Source: Dehalococcoides mccartyi (GTDB lineage Bacteria; Chloroflexota; Dehalococcoidia; UBA2979). Taken from it: a DNA stretch of 19,995 nucleotides. The DNA is taken from assembly GCA_945888895.1 (NCBI GenBank), contig CAMDAY010000011.1:1-19995 (forward strand). Reading direction: 5' to 3'. A model generated the notes under the pieces. The model made no database searches. It saw only the letters and a list, made by a program, of their open reading frames with translations, and was not told the DNA's origin. The position numbers and the translations under genes are program-made. Numbering within the stretch: the stretch's first letter is position 1; every line of letters begins with the position of its first letter. This document shows, in pieces, positions 8,335-15,948 of this stretch.

Positions 8335-8673
8335 GTGAAATTCATCCACGTCTACGCGACCCCCGATGGCGAGTCCCACTGGGAGCCGCTGCCCATCGAG
8401 TTCATCGACGGCGGCCGCCGCACCGAGCTGCAGCAGGCGACCGGGGTGCGCTTCATCAGCCGGAAAACCGGTGACTTCCTCGACTTCCACCCCGTCGGGA
8501 GCCCGCAGTACGTCATCTACCTGGACGTGCGGGTCGAGATCGGCCTCTCGGACGGCACCTCGGTCATCAACGAGCCGGGTGACGTGATGTTCGTGGAGGA
8601 CACGATCGGCCGAGGTCACACCTCGCGCACGCTTCAGGGTGGCGTCTGCGCGTTCGTCCCTCGCGCGATCTAG
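8335..8673 (+). CDS. Small cupin-like protein
   Basis: A single-domain cupin-fold protein of 112 residues and unknown substrate. The sequence runs HVYATPDGESHW, then a beta-rich body with PVGSPQYVIYLDVRVEIGLSDG, and ends with the cupin second motif EPGDVMFVEDTIGRGHTSR. The usual first-motif HxH metal ligands are not seen, so it may not bind metal in the standard way. GTG at 8335 has GGAG (8326-8329) 5 nt upstream and is preferred over GTG at 8320. It diverges from the sugar-nucleotide cassette and ends at a terminator shared with metK. Confidence 0.75.
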   Translation: MKFIHVYATPDGESHWEPLPIEFIDGGRRTELQQATGVRFISRKTGDFLDFHPVGSPQYVIYLDVRVEIGLSDGTSVINEPGDVMFVEDTIGRGHTSRTLQGGVCAFVPRAI

Positions 8674-8688
8674 CGGCGCAGCCCACAA

Positions 8689-8722
8689 GCAGAAGCCCCG
8701 TCCGTGCGGACGGGGCTTCTGC
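8689..8722. terminator. Bidirectional terminator between cupin gene and metK
   Basis: A perfect 15-bp stem (8689-8703 with 8708-8722, GCAGAAGCCCCGTCC) closes a 4-nt loop. It sits between two convergent genes, with A-rich and T-rich stem edges on the appropriate sides, so it can terminate both transcripts. Confidence 0.85.
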
Positions 8723-8745
8723 GTCGATCCTCGGAGGGCGCGAGG

Positions 8746-9942
8746 CTACAGGCCAGCGCCCGCCCGCAGCGCGTCCACGGCGTCGAGGCGCTCCCAGGGG
8801 AGGTCGAGGTCGTCGCGGCCGAAGTGGCCGTAGGCGGCCGTCTGGCGGTAGATCGGGCGGCGCAGCTGGAAGCGATCGACGATGGCCGCCGGGCGGAGGT
8901 CGAAGTTCGCCTCGATCAGCCGACCCAGCTCCTGCTCATCGATCTTCGCGGTGCCGAACGTCTCGAATGCGACGGAAGTCGGGCGCGCGACGCCGATGGC
9001 GTACGACACCTGCACCTCGAAGCGGTCGGCGAGACCGGCAGCGACGACGTTCTTGGCGACGTGACGAGCGGCGTACGCGGCGGAGCGGTCTACCTTCGAG
9101 GGGTCCTTGCCGCTGAACGCGCCACCACCGTGACGGGCTACGCCGCCGTAGGTGTCCACGATGATCTTGCGCCCGGTCAGGCCGGCGTCACCCATCGGGC
9201 CGCCGACAACGAAGCGGCCGGTGGGATTTACGTAGATCTTCGTCTGGTCGTCCATCAGCTCCGGCGGGCAGATCGCGCGGATCACCTGCGCCTCGATCGC
9301 TGCGCGCAGGTCGGTCTCGCTGATCTCCGGGTCGTGCTGCGTCGAGATGACGACCGCGTCGATGCGGCGCGGGACGCCGTAGGCGTACTCCACTGTCACC
9401 TGCGACTTGCCGTCGGGGCGCAGCCACTTCAGCGTGCCGTCCTTGCGGAGCTCCGTGAGTCGGCGCACGAGCTGGTGCGAGAGCGTGATGGTCAGTGGCA
9501 TGTATTCGGGCGTCTCGTTGCAGGCGAAACCGATCATCATGCCCTGGTCGCCCGCGCCCGCCAGGTCGTACGTCTCGACCTCGCCCGCCGCCTCGCGCGC
9601 CTCGAGCGCGTTGTTCACGCCCTGCGCGATGTCGGGCGACTGGCCCTTGATCGAGGTGAGCACGCCGCACGTCGCGGCGTCGAAGCCGACGTCGCTGCTG
9701 TTGTAACCAATCTCGGCGACCGTCTTGCGGACGAGCTCCTCGATGTTCACGTACGCGTCCGTGGTGACCTCGCCGAACACCCAGATCGACCCGGTCGTCG
9801 TCGCGGTCTCGCAGGCGACGCGCGACGCGGGGTCGAGCGCCAGCATGGCGTCCAGGACGGCGTCCGAGATCTGGTCGCACATCTTGTCGGGGTGGCCTTC
9901 GGTCACCGACTCGCTGGTGAACATCAGCGAAGGGTTGCTCAT
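8746..9942 (-). CDS. metK: S-adenosylmethionine synthase
   Basis: MetK makes S-adenosylmethionine from methionine and ATP, with cleavage of the tripolyphosphate. The 398-residue protein has the methionine-binding ESVTEGHPDK (residues 11-20, catalytic His17), the ATP-binding GAGDQG (129-134), and the P-loop-like GGGAFSGKDPSKVDRSAAY (272-290). ATG at 9942 gives the usual N-terminus. However, the good Shine-Dalgarno GGAGG lies only 5 nt before an in-frame TTG at 9957, which would add five residues, so either start may be used. It lies downstream of ahcY on the same strand, pairing SAM production with SAH removal. Confidence 0.97.
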   Translation of the reverse strand: MSNPSLMFTSESVTEGHPDKMCDQISDAVLDAMLALDPASRVACETATTTGSIWVFGEVTTDAYVNIEELVRKTVAEIGYNSSDVGFDAATCGVLTSIKGQSPDIAQGVNNALEAREAAGEVETYDLAGAGDQGMMIGFACNETPEYMPLTITLSHQLVRRLTELRKDGTLKWLRPDGKSQVTVEYAYGVPRRIDAVVISTQHDPEISETDLRAAIEAQVIRAICPPELMDDQTKIYVNPTGRFVVGGPMGDAGLTGRKIIVDTYGGVARHGGGAFSGKDPSKVDRSAAYAARHVAKNVVAAGLADRFEVQVSYAIGVARPTSVAFETFGTAKIDEQELGRLIEANFDLRPAAIVDRFQLRRPIYRQTAAYGHFGRDDLDLPWERLDAVDALRAGAGL

Positions 9943-9989
9943 GAACGATGTGGTCAAGCGGTCCTCCAACGATTCGATGACGCGAAGCA

Positions 9990-10015
9990 CTCGCCCGCCG
10001 GAGACGGCGGGCGAG
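9990..10015 (-). terminator. Hairpin between ahcY and metK (possible attenuator)
   Basis: An 11-bp perfect GC stem (9990-10000 with 10005-10015) with a 4-nt loop lies in the gap between ahcY and metK. No U-tract follows on the transcribed strand, so full termination is doubtful. It may reduce readthrough or stabilise the upstream transcript end. Confidence 0.45.
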
Positions 10016-10025
10016 CGATGCGAGA

Positions 10026-11294
10026 TTACTCGGTGCCCAGCTCCCACGAGTTGAGGTAGTGCTCCTGCTCGGCGGTGAGGGTGTCAATCTTGACGCCCAT
10101 CGCTTCGAGCTTCAGTCGCGCGATCTCGTCGTCGATGAACTTCGGCACGTCGTAGACGGCCTTCTCCAGCGACGCGTGGTTCTGAACCATGTACTCCGCG
10201 CAGAGTGCCTGGTTCGCGAACGACATGTCCATGACGGACGCCGGGTGCCCCTCGGCCGCGCCGAGGTTCACGAGGCGGCCCTCCGCGAGGACGACGATCG
10301 TGCGGCCATCGGCGAGGTGGTACTCCTCCACGAACGGGCGCAGGTCCTTCTTGCTCTCCGACATCTCGGTGAGCGCCTTCAGGTTGATCTCCGCGTCGAA
10401 GTGGCCGGAGTTCGCGAGCACTGCGCCGCTCTTCATGGTGTTGAAGGACGGGCGGTCGAGGACGTTCACGTCGCCGGTGACGGTAACGAAGATGTCGCCC
10501 AGCGGGGCCGCCTGCGCGATCGGCATCACCTGGAAGCCGTCCATGACAGCCTCGAGAGCGCGCAGCGGGTCGACCTCGGTCACGATGACCTGCGCGCCCA
10601 TGCCGCGGGCGCGGCTGGCGACGCCCTTGCCGCACCAGCCGTAGCCGCAGACGACGAAGTTCTTGCCCGCGAGCAGGATGTTCGTCGCGCGGGTGATGCC
10701 GTCCAGCGTGGACTGGCCGGTGCCGTAGCGGTTGTCGAAGAAGTGCTTCGTGTTCGCCTCGTTGACGGCGATGATCGGGTAGGCCAGCTGGCCGGAGGCG
10801 GCGAGCGCCTTCAGGCGGATGACGCCGGTCGTCGTCTCCTCGGTGCCGCCGACGATGTCGGTGAGCAGGTCGCGGCGCGTCTTGTGGATCAGAGCGACGA
10901 CATCGGCACCGTCGTCCATCGTGATCTGCGGGCGGTGCTCCACGGAGGCGGTGAGGTGCTGGTTGTAGGTGGCCGTGCTCTCGCCCTTGATGGCGAAGGT
11001 CGGGATGCCGTACTCCACCAGCAGTGCCGCGGCGACCTCGTCCTGCGTCGACAGCGGGTTCGAGGCGGTGAGGCGGATGTCTGCGCCACCGTCCTTGAGC
11101 GCCAGCATCAGGTTGGCGGTCTCGCTGGTGACATGCAGACACGCCGTCATGCGGATGCCCTTGAGCGGCTGCTCCTTGCGGAAGCGCTCGCGGATGCCGT
11201 TGATCACGGGCATCTCGCGGCCCGCCCATTCGATGCGCGCCACGCCCTCGCGGGCCAGTGCGGTGTTCTTCACGTCGCCTTGAGCATTCGTCAT
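10026..11294 (-). CDS. ahcY: Adenosylhomocysteinase
   Basis: SAH hydrolase reversibly splits S-adenosylhomocysteine to adenosine and homocysteine, relieving product inhibition of methyltransferases. The 422-residue protein shows IRMTACLHVTSETANL, the substrate region NEANTKHFFDNRYGTGQS (181 onward), the NAD-binding GYGWCGKG (217-224), and the C-terminal EHYLNSW segment that caps the neighbouring subunit's NAD. ATG at 11294 has GGAGAGGA 6 nt upstream and overlaps the stop of the GNAT gene (ATGA), so it is translated with it. metK follows after 83 nt. Confidence 0.97.
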   Translation of the reverse strand: MTNAQGDVKNTALAREGVARIEWAGREMPVINGIRERFRKEQPLKGIRMTACLHVTSETANLMLALKDGGADIRLTASNPLSTQDEVAAALLVEYGIPTFAIKGESTATYNQHLTASVEHRPQITMDDGADVVALIHKTRRDLLTDIVGGTEETTTGVIRLKALAASGQLAYPIIAVNEANTKHFFDNRYGTGQSTLDGITRATNILLAGKNFVVCGYGWCGKGVASRARGMGAQVIVTEVDPLRALEAVMDGFQVMPIAQAAPLGDIFVTVTGDVNVLDRPSFNTMKSGAVLANSGHFDAEINLKALTEMSESKKDLRPFVEEYHLADGRTIVVLAEGRLVNLGAAEGHPASVMDMSFANQALCAEYMVQNHASLEKAVYDVPKFIDDEIARLKLEAMGVKIDTLTAEQEHYLNSWELGTE

Positions 11295-12241
11295 GATCGA
11301 TCCTCTCCGAGCTCGCCCCCGGCGCGCTCCCATACGTCTACGGCCTCGATATCCGGGCCGTAGGCCGCGCCATGTGAGCGCGCCCGGCGGCGCCGAAGCG
11401 CCGGCCCGATCCCAAACAGATCACGTCGCTCCAGCCGCGCCTCCACCACCCCTGCACCCGGCCGATAGCCGAGACGCGAGTAGGCGGCGAGCGCGGGCGT
11501 GTTGCCCGGATCGACGGTCAGTGCCACCTCGGCGCATCCGCGCTCGAGGAGTTCATGGGTCACCGCGGAGGTGACGCGGGTGGCGAGCCCCAGGCCGCGG
11601 TAGGCGCCGTCCGTGAAGACGTTGCCCACGATCGCGATCCCCTGGTTCGGCGCGACGATGTGCGTGCCGGCGACGGACACCAGCCGGTCGCCATCAAACA
11701 TGCCGTAGTACACGGCGCGCTCGATGGTCTCGGCCGTGTAGTGGCTCGGGCCACCCTCGGTCGCGTACAGCGCGTTGATCTTGAACGCGTCGCGCCCGCG
11801 CAGCCGGCGCACCGTGCCCTCAACGCCGCGGAACGAGGCGGTCGTGACGGACATGCGCGTCATGCTGAGGGTGTCGCGCACGTAGTACGCGTCGCGCAGC
11901 GCGGGCATGTGCTCCGGCGAGGCGGTCGAGAGGTACGAGCGGCGCGCGCCGGGATGCAGCGAGAGGATGGCCCGCACGCCTTGCGGCGCGCCAGTGGTGA
12001 CCGTGGTCGCGCCGAGTGCCCCCGCATGCATCACGATCGCCGTGCCCTGGGGCCCCTCGGCGACCCAGAACGACGCCCACTCGAAGAGGCCCCACTCGAG
12101 GTGGCCGAGGGCGTACGCGGCGAACGGGCGGTCATCGGCAAGCCAGCGCTCCAGTTCGCGCCAGTCGCGCGACTGCCGGACGAGGTATTCGGGGTTGGCA
12201 GCATGAGGGCCGGACGCGTGGCGCGGCAACGTGTCGGTCAA
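11291..12241 (-). CDS. GNAT-family N-acetyltransferase
   Basis: The C-terminal half is a GNAT acetyltransferase domain. It includes VGNVFTDGAYRGLGLATRV, whose RGLGLA is the acetyl-CoA pyrophosphate loop, and LTVDPGNTPALAAYSRLGY, the typical motif B. The N-terminal half (WLADDRPFAAYALGHLEWG...) resembles the divergent first domain of two-domain GNAT proteins. The start is uncertain: the frame stays open back into the divergent cupin gene, and no strong ribosome binding site is present. TTG at 12241 (316 residues) is chosen and TTG at 12229 is an alternative. The stop overlaps the ahcY start. The acceptor substrate is unknown; the coupling to ahcY and metK suggests a role linked to methyl or amino-acid metabolism, but this is only context. 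Confidence 0.8.
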   Translation of the reverse strand: MTDTLPRHASGPHAANPEYLVRQSRDWRELERWLADDRPFAAYALGHLEWGLFEWASFWVAEGPQGTAIVMHAGALGATTVTTGAPQGVRAILSLHPGARRSYLSTASPEHMPALRDAYYVRDTLSMTRMSVTTASFRGVEGTVRRLRGRDAFKINALYATEGGPSHYTAETIERAVYYGMFDGDRLVSVAGTHIVAPNQGIAIVGNVFTDGAYRGLGLATRVTSAVTHELLERGCAEVALTVDPGNTPALAAYSRLGYRPGAGVVEARLERRDLFGIGPALRRRRARSHGAAYGPDIEAVDVWERAGGELGEDRS

Positions 12242-12386
12242 CGACGCCCAGTCCGTTCTCTGCGTCGGCCGGGCGGCCGCTCGCGTGAGGCCATATCGTA
12301 ACCGTTCACCCGGTAACAGACGCCCCCGCTGCGCCTCCGCGGCCTGCGATTCAGGTGGGTTCGAGGCGGCGCGCCCGGGCGGGCGG

Positions 12387-12416
12387 TGGACAGTGGTTCC
12401 CGACCGCGGGTATACG
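12387..12416 (+). promoter_or_regulatory. Candidate sigma70-type promoter for the cupin gene
   Basis: TGGACA (12387-12392) and TATACG (12411-12416) are separated by 18 nt and lie 27 nt before the cupin start. They match four or five of six consensus bases each. This is a sequence call only. Confidence 0.5.
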
Positions 12417-12443
12417 ACACAGGCAGTCCCAAGGAGAACAGAC

Positions 12444-12839
12444 ATGGCAGATCTTCAGGTTTCCGGGCTTCACGACCCGAAGCGGGTGTGGGTGAAGCGG
12501 TCGGGCACGTTCACCGGCGACGCGTGGGGTGAGCCCCGCATCACGGAGGCCGAGAACGTCGGTGTGAACACCGTCCAGTTCGGCCCGAACTCCCGCACCT
12601 ACTGGCACCGCCACGAGGGTGGTCAGATCCTCGTCGTGGTCGCGGGCCGTGGCGTCATCGGCCTCCGTGACGGCACGGTGATCGAGATCCAGGCGGGCGA
12701 CGTGATCCACACCGCTCCCGGCGTGGACCACTACCACGGCGCGCTCAGCGACTCCTTCTTGATGCACGAGGCGATCTCCATCGGAGACACCGAGTGGCTC
12801 GAAGAGGTTGCGGACGCCGACTACGGCAACAAGAAGTAG
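12444..12839 (+). CDS. Cupin domain-containing protein (carboxymuconolactone-decarboxylase-associated type)
   Basis: A 131-residue single cupin barrel. Motif 1 is YWHRHEGGQILVVVAGRG with presumptive metal ligands His55, His57 and Gln61. Motif 2 is AGDVIHTAPGVDHYHGA with His96 or His98 as the last ligand. The pattern, with GGQ in place of the usual Glu and a GV-DHYHGA ending, resembles small cupins often found with carboxymuconolactone decarboxylase-like proteins. ATG at 12444 has AAGGAG (12431-12436) 7 nt upstream and a plausible promoter; the open frame further upstream is not coding. The gene is divergent from the GNAT gene and monocistronic, ending at a clear terminator. The substrate is unknown. 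Confidence 0.85.
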   Translation: MADLQVSGLHDPKRVWVKRSGTFTGDAWGEPRITEAENVGVNTVQFGPNSRTYWHRHEGGQILVVVAGRGVIGLRDGTVIEIQAGDVIHTAPGVDHYHGALSDSFLMHEAISIGDTEWLEEVADADYGNKK

Positions 12840-12864
12840 CCCTCGGACGGTTCGAGGTTGAACG

Positions 12865-12891
12865 AGAAGGGGCGCCGCAGGCGCCCCTTCT
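12865..12891 (+). terminator. Rho-independent terminator after the cupin gene
   Basis: A perfect 12-bp stem (12865-12876 with 12880-12891, AGAAGGGGCGCC) with loop GCA lies 25 nt after the cupin stop and ends in TTCTGTGTG. Confidence 0.85.
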
Positions 12892-12897
12892 GTGTGA

Positions 12898-13060
12898 CGG
12901 GCCGGCGGGGAGCCCCCCCCCTCCCCCACGAAGGGGGGGAGGGGGCCGGAAGGGATCCGGGATGCTCGAAGGGGCGTAGCCCCTTCGTCTTCAACCCCTC
13001 CCGCGCCGGGAGGGGCAGGGGTGGGCCGCCCCACGATGCCAACTCGACGGCACTCGTCAC
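12898..13060. repeat. Intergenic inverted-repeat element, copy C
   Basis: The left arm (about 12898-12945) holds a C-run/G-run hairpin. The right arm (about 12959-13060) contains, read on the minus strand, the same units as copies A and B: a GTGACGAG...GTCGAG edge, GGGGCGGCCCACCCC, the hairpin CCCCTCCC-N5-GGGAGGGG (12996-13016), and a second hairpin CGAAGGGGC-GTA-GCCCCTTCG (12968-12988). It fills most of the gap between the cupin terminator and the HNH gene. Confidence 0.75.
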
Positions 13061-13119
13061 GAGGACGATTGCTCAGGGCTCGGCTGACGAGGGCGAACGT
13101 ATGTCCTATCCTGACGCGC

Positions 13120-13647
13120 ATGAGCCTGCAGCGCGCAAACATCCACATCGAGGAGCGTCGAGGATTTTTCGGCGCGCTCAAGGAGGTGCGGCTCTGGTTC
13201 AGCCGGAGCGACTACCTCGTACTCAACCGCGAGACGTGGGACCGCGCGCAGCGCGCGGCGGAGCCGGTCGAGGTGGGTGAGGACGGCCCTCGTCACCTCT
13301 GGGCCGTCGAGGGCGCCCACTTCTGGGCGGACGCTGGCCTCGACGCGGAGGCGGTGTCATTGCTCGCGTGGGACCGGGAGCGGCGGCAGGACGCGCGCCT
13401 CGACCGGCTGCGGAAGATACGGGCGGCCGAGGAGGACGTGGAGCGCGGCCGGCGCGAGCGCCTGCCGGACGAGGTGCGCATCGCCGTCTGGCGTCGAGAC
13501 GACGGGCGCTGCGTGCGCTGCGGCTCCGACGCCGAGCTCCAGTTCGACCACGTCATCCCGTTCTCACGAGGCGGCAGCAACGCCGTGGAGAACATCCAGA
13601 TCCTCTGCGGCCCCTGCAACCGCACCAAGGGCGACTCGATCGTCTGA
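13120..13647 (+). CDS. HNH endonuclease
   Basis: A 175-residue protein with a C-terminal HNH nuclease domain. A zinc-binding CVRC (131-134) is followed by the catalytic FDHVIPFSRGGSNAVENIQILC, with Asp143-His144 and Asn158, and the closing CxxCNRTKGD (163-171). The N-terminal 110 residues are charged and helical, with no domain recognised (RGFFGALKEVRLWFSRSDY...). ATG at 13120 is chosen because the longer frame upstream lies in repeat C. The gene is flanked on both sides by copies of the same repeat element and has no restriction-modification or phage neighbours. Its role may be mobile, DNA repair or defence; this cannot be told from the sequence. Confidence 0.88.
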   Translation: MSLQRANIHIEERRGFFGALKEVRLWFSRSDYLVLNRETWDRAQRAAEPVEVGEDGPRHLWAVEGAHFWADAGLDAEAVSLLAWDRERRQDARLDRLRKIRAAEEDVERGRRERLPDEVRIAVWRRDDGRCVRCGSDAELQFDHVIPFSRGGSNAVENIQILCGPCNRTKGDSIV

Positions 13648-14061
13648 GCACCGCCGGCGCGAAACGGGGCGAGGCCTCGATGTCACGAGTGGCGTCGAGG
13701 TGGCAGCGCGGGCGGCCCACCCCTACCCCTCCCGGCGCGGGAGGGGTGAGAAGAAGAGGAACCAAGTGTGAGGAGCTGCGCCCCTCACACTCCCGGCGGA
13801 GCCTGCCAGTCTGCGCGTTGTTGGTGCGAGGGATTCGAACCGCCGTCCGGAACGGCCATGTGCGGACCTCGGGGACGCCGGGTTCCTCAAAGGGCGAAGC
13901 CCTTTGAATGTCATCCCCCTTCCCGCGCAGGGAAGGGGGCAGGGGGATGGGGCGTCTCTGTCTGCCACCTCGACACCGCTCGCGAAGATCGAGGCTACGC
14001 CCGGTTCCCGCTCTTCGCCCACGGCGCGCGCTTCTCGCCGCCTGTCGGCGGGTCGGCTAGC
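13648..14061. other. Intergenic region filled by repeat copy A
   Basis: This 414-nt gap between the HNH gene and the methyltransferase holds no convincing gene. Almost all of it is repeat copy A. No clear terminator for the HNH gene or promoter for the methyltransferase stands out apart from the hairpins of the element, which may provide termination. Confidence 0.7.
13659..14010. repeat. Intergenic inverted-repeat element, copy A
   Basis: About 350 bp with imperfect terminal inverted repeats of roughly 48-50 nt. The innermost 13 nt are perfect (GTCGAGGTGGCAG at 13694-13706 and its complement at 13962-13974). GCCTCGAT (13674-13681) pairs with ATCGAGGC (13988-13995). Inside are four hairpins: 13726-13746 (8-bp stem), 13766-13790 (8 bp), 13887-13907 (9 bp) and 13915-13939 (10 bp). 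The left and right halves carry corresponding units in opposite orientation. Copy A aligns along most of its core with copy B. Confidence 0.85.
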
Positions 14062-14889
14062 ATGGCGGCCATGGCTGCCAACGACCCGTTCACCGCGATC
14101 GCGCCGTTCTACGACCTCGACTTCGAGGACTATTACGACGACGTGTCCTTCTACCAGAGCCTTGCCGAGTACCACGGGGACACGATCCTCGAGCTCGGGT
14201 GCGGGACGGGGCGCGTCGCAGTGCCGCTCGCGCAGTCGGGGCTGAAGGTGACCGGCGTCGACATCAACGACGCGATGCTCGCGGTCGCGAAGCAGCGCAT
14301 GGGCGCGCGCAAGGGGCTCACGCTCAAGCGCGGCGACATGACCGACCTCGACCTGAAGCAGACGTACGCGCTGGTCACGGTGCCGCTCGGCGGCGTGCAG
14401 CACCTCGCGAGCGTCGATGCGTTCGTCGACGCGATCGCCGTCATGGCGAAGCACCTCGCACCGGGCGGCGTCGCCGTCGTGGACATCGAGGCACCGCACC
14501 GCGACGACTTTGACCCGACGCCGCAGCCGATCGTCGAGCACTGGACGAAGCCCTGGGCCGGTGGTGGCCAGGTGTCGAAGCTCGTGTCCGTCGAGGCTCG
14601 CCCGGCGGAGTCGATGAAGGACATCACGTGGCACTTCGACGTCGCGTCGAAGACCGGCGCGCTCCGTCGCATCACCACGATGTTCACCTTCCGCACGATC
14701 ACGCTGCCGGAGGTCACACTGGCCGGCCGCCTCGCGGGGCTGCGCACCGTGGCCGCGTTCGGTGACTACGAGTTCACCCCGTTCGACACGGGCTCGGAGC
14801 GGATGATCGTCCTCCTGCAGCACACCGATGAGCCGCTGCCGCCGTACTCCACGCTCTCCGACGACTCGCGGGACGCCGAGGAAGCATGA
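14062..14889 (+). CDS. Class I SAM-dependent methyltransferase
   Basis: A 275-residue methyltransferase of the Methyltransf_11/25 type. Motif I ILELGCGTGRVAVPLA (about 42-57) binds SAM. The acidic residue ending strand 2 is in VTGVDIND (Asp67), and motif II surrounds RGDMTDLDL. The N-terminal FTAIAPFYDLDFEDYY is typical of small-molecule methyltransferases. ATG at 14062 and ATG at 14071 are both possible and neither has a strong ribosome binding site; the frame upstream is repeat DNA. The stop overlaps the plsX start (ATGA), so the two are co-translated. The substrate is unknown. Confidence 0.85.
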   Translation: MAAMAANDPFTAIAPFYDLDFEDYYDDVSFYQSLAEYHGDTILELGCGTGRVAVPLAQSGLKVTGVDINDAMLAVAKQRMGARKGLTLKRGDMTDLDLKQTYALVTVPLGGVQHLASVDAFVDAIAVMAKHLAPGGVAVVDIEAPHRDDFDPTPQPIVEHWTKPWAGGGQVSKLVSVEARPAESMKDITWHFDVASKTGALRRITTMFTFRTITLPEVTLAGRLAGLRTVAAFGDYEFTPFDTGSERMIVLLQHTDEPLPPYSTLSDDSRDAEEA

Positions 14890-15893
14890 TCGCCCTCGAC
14901 GCGATGGGCGGAGACCTCGGCCCGCGCGAGACCGTGGGCGGCGCGCTGATCGCTGCCGGCGAGGGCATCGAGGTCACGCTGGTCGGTGACGAGGCGACGC
15001 TGCGCGCGGAGCTGATGCGGCGCGGCGCGAACCCCTCCAACCTGCACATCCGCCACGCGCCGGACGTCGTCGAGATGGGCGACCATGCCGCTGCGACGAT
15101 CCGTCACGCGCGACAGACCTCGATGTACGTCGGCACGGAGATGGTGAAGCGGGGCGAGGCAGACGCCTTCGTCACGATCGGCAACACCGGCGCGGCGATG
15201 GCGAGCGGGCTCGTCGTCCTCGGGCGGCTGCACGGCGTCGAGCGGCCCGCGCTCAGTGCCGTGCTGCCCGGCGAGAACGGCCCGGTCATGCTGCTCGATG
15301 TGGGTGCGAACGCCGATGCACGACCATCACACCTCGTGCAGTTCGCGCACCTCGGCGCGGCGTACATGCGCGCGGTGCACGGCATCGCGGAGCCGCGCGT
15401 CGCGATCCTCTCGATCGGCGAGGAGCCGACGAAGGGCTCGATGCTCGTCGTCGAGGCGCACCAGACGCTGGCGGCGGAGAACGGGTTGCGATTCGTCGGC
15501 AACCTCGAGTCGCGCGACATCCTCTCCGGCCACGCCGAGGTGATCGTCACGGACGGCTTCACGGGCAACGTCGTCCTGAAGCTGGCCGAGGGCCTCGTGC
15601 AGCTGTTGTTCGACCAGATGCGCGCGGCCGCGCGCTCGTCGTGGCGGTCGAAGATCGGCGGGGCGCTACTGCTGCCGTCGCTGCGCGGCGTGCGTGCGCG
15701 CCTCGACTACCGCCGGTACGGTGCCGTGCCGCTGCTCGGCGTGAACGGTGCGGTGTTCGTGGGCCACGGTCGCAGCGACGAGGCGGCGGTGGCGAGTGCC
15801 GTGCGCTCCGCGCAGCAGGCGGTGGATCACGGGATGATGGCCGCGCTCACCTCGGCGATCGGGCCGGACGGCACCTCGGCGGCGTCCTCCTAG
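14886..15893 (+). CDS. plsX: Phosphate acyltransferase PlsX
   Basis: PlsX makes acyl-phosphate from acyl-ACP and phosphate, the first step of the PlsX/PlsY route to membrane phospholipids. The 335-residue protein starts exactly at the family signature IALDAMGGDLGP. It contains VTIGNTGAAMASG, MLLDVGANADARP, GEEPTKGS and VTDGFTGNVVLKLAEG, all characteristic. The usual companions fabD, fabG and acpP are not downstream, so here plsX is paired only with the methyltransferase. It converges on the csoR gene. Confidence 0.95.
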   Translation: MIALDAMGGDLGPRETVGGALIAAGEGIEVTLVGDEATLRAELMRRGANPSNLHIRHAPDVVEMGDHAAATIRHARQTSMYVGTEMVKRGEADAFVTIGNTGAAMASGLVVLGRLHGVERPALSAVLPGENGPVMLLDVGANADARPSHLVQFAHLGAAYMRAVHGIAEPRVAILSIGEEPTKGSMLVVEAHQTLAAENGLRFVGNLESRDILSGHAEVIVTDGFTGNVVLKLAEGLVQLLFDQMRAAARSSWRSKIGGALLLPSLRGVRARLDYRRYGAVPLLGVNGAVFVGHGRSDEAAVASAVRSAQQAVDHGMMAALTSAIGPDGTSAASS

Positions 15894-15903
15894 CGGGCTC
15901 GAC

Positions 15904-15920
15904 GCGCAGGATACCTGCGC
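15904..15920. terminator. Short hairpin between plsX and csoR
   Basis: A perfect 7-bp stem GCGCAGG/CCTGCGC with an ATA loop lies in the 55-nt gap between the convergent plsX and csoR genes. No T-run follows, so it is only a weak terminator candidate. Confidence 0.4.
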
Positions 15921-15948
15921 CGCCCGCGCAGACCTTCGGGCCTCGAGG

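Noticed and set aside
9943..10025. SAM or SAH riboswitch before metK
   Set aside because: The gap is only 83 nt and contains one simple hairpin; no multi-helix junction or known riboswitch core could be recognised.
8704..11363. Two long plus-strand open frames opposite metK and ahcY
   Set aside because: Both mirror strongly conserved enzymes on the minus strand and have no recognisable protein features or ribosome binding sites.
13824..13842. A functional tRNA gene on the minus strand in repeat copy A
   Set aside because: Only a T-arm-like piece is present; the T-stem has a mismatch and no acceptor, D or anticodon arm can be formed around it.
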